Position numbers and translations under genes: made by a program. Under the pieces are notes generated by a model. That model had not been told where the DNA came from and made no database searches. It saw nothing but the letters and a program-made list of their open reading frames with translations. 36,626 nt of DNA from Flavobacterium fluviatile (GTDB lineage: Bacteria; Bacteroidota; Bacteroidia; Flavobacteriales; Flavobacteriaceae): the NCBI RefSeq assembly GCF_010645065.1, contig NZ_JAADZW010000030.1, forward strand, positions 1 through 36,626. The letters run 5' to 3'. Shown here piece by piece: positions 31,220-36,626 of this stretch. Within the stretch, counting starts at the first letter, position 1, and every line of letters begins with the position of its first letter.

Positions 31220-32269
31220 TTATAATTCGATTAAATCCAGTATTTCAACATTAGCTGTTTGTAAAATTACATTTGCCCATGAAAGGCCAACTCCAAAACC
31301 GCTAAATAATAAAGTTTTATTTTGGTAAGAATGCTGTTTTGAATTTACCACAAGTGTTAACGGAATGGATGCAGAGCTTGTATTGCCAAAATTTTCCAAT
31401 GAATAAGGAACTTTTTCTTTTTCGACTTTGCATTTGATACGAATGGTTTCATTCATAATTTTATTGGCCTGATGCATAATCCAGTAATCAATGCTATCGA
31501 AATTTATAGTATTATCAGCCAGAAGATTTTTTACCGCAACAGGAACCTGATTGACAGAAAAATAAAAAACTTCTTCTCCATTGAGTTTTAAATTAAGATC
31601 GTTTCGGGTTATTCCGATGGAAATTTCTTCATCTTTTAATTGCTCAATATTAAAAGGTTCCCGGCAATGACCGCCCGGAATCATAATGTTTTCTGCTCCG
31701 CTACCATCGCTGCCTAATTCAAATTTCCAGCTTTGCCCATTTTCTTTCCATTCAATTGCCGATGCAGAACCCGCATCTCCAAAAAGTGGATAAGTGCTTT
31801 TGTCTTTTGGATTTAAACAAAATGACGAAATATCGCCAGCCAGTAAAAGTCCTTTTTTGATCTGTCCATTGGTCATAAAAGAAGCCATAATAGAAAGTCC
31901 GTAGGCATATCCTGAACATCCTAAAGGCACATCAAAACAAATACATGATTTTGAAAGTCCAAGTCTTTCCTGCAAAAGGATAGAAGTAGAAGGGATGACA
32001 TAATCCCTGGATTGTGAGATAAATATCAATATTTGAATCTCGTCCTTGTTCCAGTTCAGCTTTTTAATAAGTTTTTCTGCAGCTTCGAAACACAAATCAG
32101 AGCACAGATGTTTTACAGATTTTCTTCTTTTGCTGACACCGGTTGTTTTAATAAACAAATCACGCTCTTTCTCAGAAGGAAATTCATAAGTATCATTCTG
32201 TTCCTCATTGGAAGGCACAGCAACAGCAATTCCGCTTAGCTCTAAGTTTTTGAAGGAAATTAAAGCCAT
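31220..32269 (-). CDS. Beta-ketoacyl-ACP synthase III-like enzyme
   Basis: Condensing enzyme of 349 aa. The triad is C118 in FDVPLGCSGYAYGLSIM, H266 in YWIMHQANKIMNETI and N296 in ENFGNTSSASIPL. All three are present, so it should be active. It is unlike a housekeeping fabH: it is embedded in a sugar-modification operon next to its own ACP (3 bp away), and it is divergent in the substrate tunnel region. It could extend a short acyl primer by two carbons on the neighbouring ACP to make a 3-oxoacyl chain for the SDR. Confidence 0.88.
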   Translation of the reverse strand: MALISFKNLELSGIAVAVPSNEEQNDTYEFPSEKERDLFIKTTGVSKRRKSVKHLCSDLCFEAAEKLIKKLNWNKDEIQILIFISQSRDYVIPSTSILLQERLGLSKSCICFDVPLGCSGYAYGLSIMASFMTNGQIKKGLLLAGDISSFCLNPKDKSTYPLFGDAGSASAIEWKENGQSWKFELGSDGSGAENIMIPGGHCREPFNIEQLKDEEISIGITRNDLNLKLNGEEVFYFSVNQVPVAVKNLLADNTINFDSIDYWIMHQANKIMNETIRIKCKVEKEKVPYSLENFGNTSSASIPLTLVVNSKQHSYQNKTLLFSGFGVGLSWANVILQTANVEILDLIEL

Positions 32270-32272
32270 CTT

Positions 32273-32497
32273 TTATATAAAACTATATAACTCTTTAATA
32301 GAATTGCAATTTTTTAACTGGTCTACTTTTACCGAAGTGTCAAACTCTGTTTCCATTAGGGCCATGATCAATAATGCATTCATAGAATTCCAGCCATCCA
32401 GATCTTTTATGTTTGTTTCGGGAGTGATTTTATCCAGTTCAATTCCTTCAATATTTTCAGCTAGCACTTTCATTAAATCTTCAATTGTGGGCTTCAT
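32273..32497 (-). CDS. Dedicated acyl carrier protein
   Basis: ACP of 74 aa, acidic and helical. S38 in KDLDGWNSMNALLIMALME is the predicted phosphopantetheine site; DGWNSM replaces the primary-metabolism DSLD form, as in specialised carrier proteins. It is the first gene of the five-gene minus-strand operon. It probably carries the acyl chain built by the adjacent KAS III and SDR. A phosphopantetheinyl transferase is not in the window. The -7 box TATATTTG at 32548-32555 precedes it by 50 bases. Confidence 0.88.
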   Translation of the reverse strand: MKPTIEDLMKVLAENIEGIELDKITPETNIKDLDGWNSMNALLIMALMETEFDTSVKVDQLKNCNSIKELYSFI

Positions 32498-32547
32498 TAT
32501 CTTTTTATTATAAAATTTATGGTATTAAATTAAGCTTTTCATTTCGA

Positions 32548-32570
32548 CAAATATAGTATTAAGTACTATA
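32548..32570 (-). promoter_or_regulatory. -7 box and inverted repeat upstream of the ACP operon
   Basis: TATATTTG lies on the minus strand at 32548-32555. A perfect inverted repeat TATAGTA, five bases, TACTATA spans 32552-32570 and overlaps it, so a bound regulator could block the promoter. No good -33 box was found, consistent with activator dependence or a weak promoter. Confidence 0.5.
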
Positions 32571-32691
32571 AAAATTATTGAATCCCAAATTTTATAAATT
32601 CCATGGATCAAAATAAACTTAATGAAGACAAATTAGCATAGTGAATGAAAATAATTTTAGTTTTACAGCCTGAAGATAATTTTTTAGCATA

Positions 32692-34593
32692 ATGAAGAAC
32701 ATTGTTTCATTTAAATACAATTTTGTACTCATAATTTTAATTGTAACTACACTGCTGTATTTTAATTCGTTGTCTAATGATTTTAATATTGACGATCACT
32801 TATATTATAATGAAGAACTTGCCAATAAAGATATAACTGAAGCAGTAAAAATTATTTTTACAGAACCTTCATTTACGCAGGTTGACGGATTAAAGCACGA
32901 ATACAGGTCTGTTTCTAAACTATTATTTTATCTCGAAGTAAAAATATTCGGTATGAACCCTTTTGTTTCTCATACTATAAGTTTGCTTTTTTTTCAAAGC
33001 TTTTTAATCCTTCTTTGGTATTTTATAAAAAAGGTTATTCAGTTTAAAGATTCTTTTTTAGCTGAAGCATCAATATTACTTCTGGCTGTTCATCCATTGT
33101 CTACAGAAATCGTCTGCAGCAGTAAGGCAAGAGAAGAATTGTATGTCGTTCTTTTTGGTTTAGTTGCGGTAATTTCTTTGTTTAAATATTTGAAAACAAA
33201 TAAGAAAACTTATCTTATTTCATTATTTGTTTGTTATATTCTGGCGATTTTATCTAAGAAAACGGGTATTTTGTTATTGGTGATTCTTCCGTTGCTTTTT
33301 TATATGTGGTCAGAAGAACTCAAAATTAAAAAAAGCATTATTTTTTCGGGATTGTTATTTTTTGTGGGATATTTAACTATATATGTTCATGATCAATTAG
33401 AATCCGGCGACAGAGTATTATTGTTTATTGAAAACCCATTAGTAAATCAAAATGTTACAATATTAGAAAGAATTAAAACAGGATTTGATGTCATAGGAAA
33501 ATATATTACCACTATTTTGTATCCGAAACATTTGTCCTCATATTACGGTTATCCTCTTTTTGATGTAATTAAAGATTTCAGTGTTCATTTTTTTATTGGT
33601 TTACTGTTTTTTATGTTTGGGATTCCTCTTGGTATTTATTTATTCCTTAAAAGAAATTATTATGGTTTTTTTCTACTTTCTACAGTAGTAATCCTTTTTA
33701 GTTTTTCGAATATCCCGGAGTTATTGCCAGGTGTTTTTGCAGACAGGTTTGGATTTATAATAATGCTTTTTATGGTGCCGCTTTTGGTTAAATTAGTAAC
33801 TATAATTGCTTCAGCTGCCAAAGGTTCAAATCAATTAAAATATTATGTATTAGTTCTGTCAATTTTGTTTTTAAGCATGCTAAGTTATAAAAGAAGCCTG
33901 CAATGGAAAGATTTAGAAACTTTGTTTACAGCTGATGTTCAGTCATATCCTGAGAATCATAAATTACTTTTAGAATTAGGAAATTTTTATTTTGAAAAAG
34001 CGCTGGCTGAAAACGATTTTAGCGAAAAAGAGAAATCGCTTATTACTGGCAGGAAATATTATGAAAAGTCTATAGCTGTTTTTCCAGATAACCAAATGGT
34101 AAAATCCAATTTGGAGATCATTAGTTGCAAGCTTGGAAACGAAAAAAAATGTAATGACTTTATCTTAAAAAGTAATTCCACCAGAGACAAAGAACAGTAT
34201 TTAATGTATTTGCATGACTATTTTTTAAATAAAAAAGACACCTTAAAAGCAATAAAATACCTGGAGAAAATTTTAATAATCAATCCTGATTATCAAAGAG
34301 GATATGAAACTATTAACCGTCTTTATTTTAAATCCGGACAGGAGGAAAAAGGAATAAAAATTCTTGAAAAATTCATTGCTAAATATCCAGAATCTCCCTT
34401 GGGATATGCAGAAATGGCCAATTATATTTTGACTAAAAAAGATACTTTAGAAGCTTTGCCTTATATTGAAAAAGCAGCGATAAGAAAACCATATAATCCT
34501 GGAGTTTTATCCTTTTTGATAAATTATTTTCAAAAAAAGAATAATTATAAGAAAACCAGCTATTACAATTCGATACTCTCAGAAACAGAATAA
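32692..34593 (+). CDS. TMTC-like membrane glycosyltransferase with TPR repeats
   Basis: Integral membrane protein of 633 aa. About 10-11 hydrophobic segments span residues 8-410. SLSNDFNIDDHLYYN after the first segment gives the acidic DD motif of GT-C enzymes. LLAVHPLSTEIVCSSKAREEL matches the H-P-x-x-x-E-x-V...G/A-R motif of TMTC/PMT-type transferases. The cytoplasmic or periplasmic C-terminus (about 415-633) carries TPR-like units (LLLELGNFYFEKALAEND, RKYYEKSIAVFPDN, AIKYLEKILIINPDYQRGYE). TMTC proteins O-mannosylate protein domains from lipid-linked sugar. A role in protein or glycan glycosylation with the neighbouring cluster is therefore plausible. It is divergent from the ACP operon. 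Function is inferred from family resemblance. Confidence 0.72.
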   Translation: MKNIVSFKYNFVLIILIVTTLLYFNSLSNDFNIDDHLYYNEELANKDITEAVKIIFTEPSFTQVDGLKHEYRSVSKLLFYLEVKIFGMNPFVSHTISLLFFQSFLILLWYFIKKVIQFKDSFLAEASILLLAVHPLSTEIVCSSKAREELYVVLFGLVAVISLFKYLKTNKKTYLISLFVCYILAILSKKTGILLLVILPLLFYMWSEELKIKKSIIFSGLLFFVGYLTIYVHDQLESGDRVLLFIENPLVNQNVTILERIKTGFDVIGKYITTILYPKHLSSYYGYPLFDVIKDFSVHFFIGLLFFMFGIPLGIYLFLKRNYYGFFLLSTVVILFSFSNIPELLPGVFADRFGFIIMLFMVPLLVKLVTIIASAAKGSNQLKYYVLVLSILFLSMLSYKRSLQWKDLETLFTADVQSYPENHKLLLELGNFYFEKALAENDFSEKEKSLITGRKYYEKSIAVFPDNQMVKSNLEIISCKLGNEKKCNDFILKSNSTRDKEQYLMYLHDYFLNKKDTLKAIKYLEKILIINPDYQRGYETINRLYFKSGQEEKGIKILEKFIAKYPESPLGYAEMANYILTKKDTLEALPYIEKAAIRKPYNPGVLSFLINYFQKKNNYKKTSYYNSILSETE

Positions 34594-34670
34594 AACACGT
34601 TAAAGTTTTTTCTTATAAATACCTGATTTCCATGTAAAATATTATGATTTTAACTAAAAATTAAGTTTTT

Positions 34671-34703
34671 TTTGGTATAATATTCTGTTAAATATTATTT
34701 TTG
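34671..34703 (+). promoter_or_regulatory. Promoter of the large secreted repeat protein
   Basis: TTTG at 34671-34674, 21 bases, TATTTTTG at 34696-34703, 25 bases before the ATG at 34729. Good match to the Bacteroidota consensus. Confidence 0.65.
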
Positions 34704-34728
34704 AAAATCGGTTTTATAAAATGTTTAT

Positions 34729-36626
34729 ATGCAGAAACTTTACATTTTTATTCTCTTATTTTTTCTTTTTTTAACAGCTAATAAAATTAGTGCACAAACC
34801 TTTCAGTACGATTGGACTGATGCACATGGGGATAATTCCATAAATTATACTTATAATTATTATTACGGTTGTGGATATTCTTCTTATTATTATACATGTT
34901 TAGGCTCAGCCACCAGCGCTCAGGTACCTTCATTTTCTGAGACAAAATTATCTGTAAATCAAAACAATGAAACAATTTTTACAGGAACGGCTAACAGAAC
35001 TTTTGATGTTGACTCAGGACCTTCTGCCTTAAATATTTCGCCAAGTAACTTCACAGCATCTTATCCATCATATTATAATTTTGGTTATACTTTATCTAAT
35101 AATGAGAGTTTTATAGGAAAAAGAAAAAATGATGGCAGTATAGCATGGGCAGGTTTTTTAAAAGCTACAATAAATAATCAACAAAGTTCTAATAATATTA
35201 TTGGTCAGGCTGTTACTCCTGCCGGAGATGTGATAATAGCAGGAACCTATTTTGTGCCTACAAATCTTAATATTGTTGTGAGTTCCCCTTCATTTGTTGT
35301 AAATCCTGTATCGCAGGGTGTTCAGGATATTTTTATTGCTAAATATAACGGAACCACTGGCGAACTAATTTGGGGGAAAAGTTTGGGGACAAACGCGATG
35401 GATTTAATAACTGATTTGGCATTAGATTCAAGCGGGAATATCATATTAGCTGGACATACTAATGGAAGCAATCTTGATTTGGATACCGGAACAGGTACAC
35501 AAATAATAGATGGGCAAACTACCGGACGACGTTCTTTCATAGCAAAATATGATTCTAACTTTAATTTTATATGGAAATTAGAAAGAGTATATACTGCTGT
35601 TAGTAAAATAAAAATAGATGGGTCAAATAATGTATATGAGTTTTCTAATTATTATGGCGCAGCAATAGATTTAAATGGTACTGGGGGGGTTACAAATTTT
35701 ACATCAAACGGTACACATTCTTTTATTTCAAAATATTCTTCATCAGGAAATTATATTTGGACAAAAGAAATAAAAAAAGATGATAACACATTTGTATATA
35801 CTTCGATTGCGGATGCGAAAATCAGTAATAATTCCATTTACTTTATACTTGACTTAAATTCTTCAGGAAACTCAGCAGATCTAAATCCTAATCCTGCTCA
35901 GCAAAATCTAGTTGAAAATGATGTAGCCACGAGAACTATTGTTCAATGGAATACTGATGGAGATTATATTTGGAATTTACCGGTTTATAATACTTTTTCA
36001 AATTCTATTTATAATTTAGATGTTAATGAAAATGACGAAATTCTTTTTGCAGATTACAATTATACAGGTTATGATATTGATCCAACTTCAGGTGTTTTGA
36101 CTTTGAGTCCCGGAAATGTTTATTGGATAAAATTAAATGCCGACCACACAGTTAATTTTGCTTCACCTCTTCGCTTTCCAAGTAGTAGAACAATTTCGGA
36201 TATTATTTACGATAATGCAGGGAACGTAATTTTAGGGGGTAATTCTGTGACAGCAACGGCTAACTTAAATGCAGCCGATTTATCAGAAAATAGTTTTTTA
36301 AGTCAAAATGTAGGGGAACGAAATTATTTTATCACACAATACAAACTAAATTGTACAACAATTGCACCTACTGCAGATGCTGCCCAAATATTTTGTAACG
36401 CTGCTACAGTTGGCGATTTATCAGCCACAGGAACAGCTATCAAATGGTACGCTTCCTCAACACTTGGTTCAGAATTGCCGTCAACAACTGCACTGGTTAG
36501 CGGTACGACTTACTACGCATCGCAAACACTCAATTCATGTGAAAGCACCAATCGTACAGCAGTTGCGGTAACGATCAATACTACAGCAGCACCAACAGCA
36601 ACTGCTACACAATCTTTCTGTAATGC
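34729..36626 (+). CDS. Large secreted surface protein, beta-propeller plus Ig-like repeats (3' end outside window)
   Basis: The frame is open from ATG 34729 to the window edge (632 complete codons). The ATG at 34721 is in another frame that stops soon. Residues 1-23 are a signal peptide ending KISAQ. Residues ~100-540 contain SBBP/propeller-like units: FIAKYNGTTGELIWGKSLG with DLALDSSGNIILAGHTNGS, and FIAKYDSNFNFIWK. From about residue 545 a 75-residue module begins (APTADAAQIFCNAATVGDL ... IKWYASSTLGSELPSTTALV ... GTTYYASQTLNSCES). The next copy starts at 36589 (APTATATQSFCN). These cysteine-containing repeats are typical of long flavobacterial adhesin-like proteins exported by T9SS. The C-terminal sorting signal would lie outside the window. 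Confidence 0.85.
   Translation, partial: MQKLYIFILLFFLFLTANKISAQTFQYDWTDAHGDNSINYTYNYYYGCGYSSYYYTCLGSATSAQVPSFSETKLSVNQNNETIFTGTANRTFDVDSGPSALNISPSNFTASYPSYYNFGYTLSNNESFIGKRKNDGSIAWAGFLKATINNQQSSNNIIGQAVTPAGDVIIAGTYFVPTNLNIVVSSPSFVVNPVSQGVQDIFIAKYNGTTGELIWGKSLGTNAMDLITDLALDSSGNIILAGHTNGSNLDLDTGTGTQIIDGQTTGRRSFIAKYDSNFNFIWKLERVYTAVSKIKIDGSNNVYEFSNYYGAAIDLNGTGGVTNFTSNGTHSFISKYSSSGNYIWTKEIKKDDNTFVYTSIADAKISNNSIYFILDLNSSGNSADLNPNPAQQNLVENDVATRTIVQWNTDGDYIWNLPVYNTFSNSIYNLDVNENDEILFADYNYTGYDIDPTSGVLTLSPGNVYWIKLNADHTVNFASPLRFPSSRTISDIIYDNAGNVILGGNSVTATANLNAADLSENSFLSQNVGERNYFITQYKLNCTTIAPTADAAQIFCNAATVGDLSATGTAIKWYASSTLGSELPSTTALVSGTTYYASQTLNSCESTNRTAVAVTINTTAAPTATATQSFCN

Noticed and set aside
31043..31225. 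Plus-strand frames opposite the SDR gene
   Set aside because: Pure antisense shadows of a well-supported reductase.
34787..34975. Minus-strand 62-aa frame
   Set aside because: Antisense to the secreted repeat protein; Asn/Tyr-rich composition is a shadow of the plus-strand codons.

Overview
The window looks like chromosomal DNA of a Flavobacterium-like member of the Bacteroidota. It is AT-rich. Several genes and both candidate small RNAs are preceded by the Bacteroidota-type promoter TTG/TTTG, about 20 bases, TAnnTTTG. Secreted proteins include a pectate lyase with a C-terminal type IX secretion sorting domain. The order acpP-fabF-rnc-IPExxxVDY-pyk is typical of the group. No rRNA, insertion sequence, prophage or CRISPR array is visible.

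Layout. 1-4040: leftward DUF3667 membrane protein, Spy-like small secreted protein and secreted arylsulfatase. 4536-4615: tRNA-Leu(CAA), divergent from prs. 4903-8436: rightward prs, rplY/ctc, pth and Mn-type sodA. 8437-8860: two tandem, near-identical small-RNA units. 8860-11761: leftward purF and a PfkB-family kinase. 11967-12520: a toxin-antitoxin pair whose toxin has an in-frame amber codon. 12756-13869: leftward rnhA and purN. 14045-18515: acpP, fabF, rnc, IPExxxVDY protein and pyk. 18755-24522: secreted C1 peptidase, calcineurin-like phosphatase, DUF6646-like protein and secreted pectate lyase. 24593-27276: ALDH7-type aldehyde dehydrogenase and a secreted class II cyclic-nucleotide phosphodiesterase. 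27331-34593: a surface-glycan-type accessory cluster. 34729 to the end: the start of a large secreted repeat protein.

The accessory cluster at 27331-32497 puts a sugar aminotransferase and an Asp/Asn-hydroxylase-like oxygenase on the plus strand. Facing them is a tight minus-strand operon of acyl carrier protein, KAS III, short-chain reductase, family 2 glycosyltransferase and GNAT acyltransferase. Together these could make an amino sugar carrying an unusual, locally built hydroxyacyl group and attach it to a glycan or lipid. A TMTC-like membrane glycosyltransferase lies divergently beside it.

The strongest candidate for an undescribed element is the pair of tandem small RNAs at about 8522-8596 and 8696-8770 (minus strand). 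Each has its own promoter with identical 20-base spacing, a 5' hairpin, a conserved linker and a terminator. Each also has an upstream pair of 10-bp direct repeats, 20 bp apart and at the same distance from the promoter. Other points of note are a perfect terminator-like hairpin inside the start of rnc, the amber-interrupted toxin, a 14-bp LacI-type palindrome upstream of the pectate lyase gene, and a hairpin in the acpP-fabF gap.
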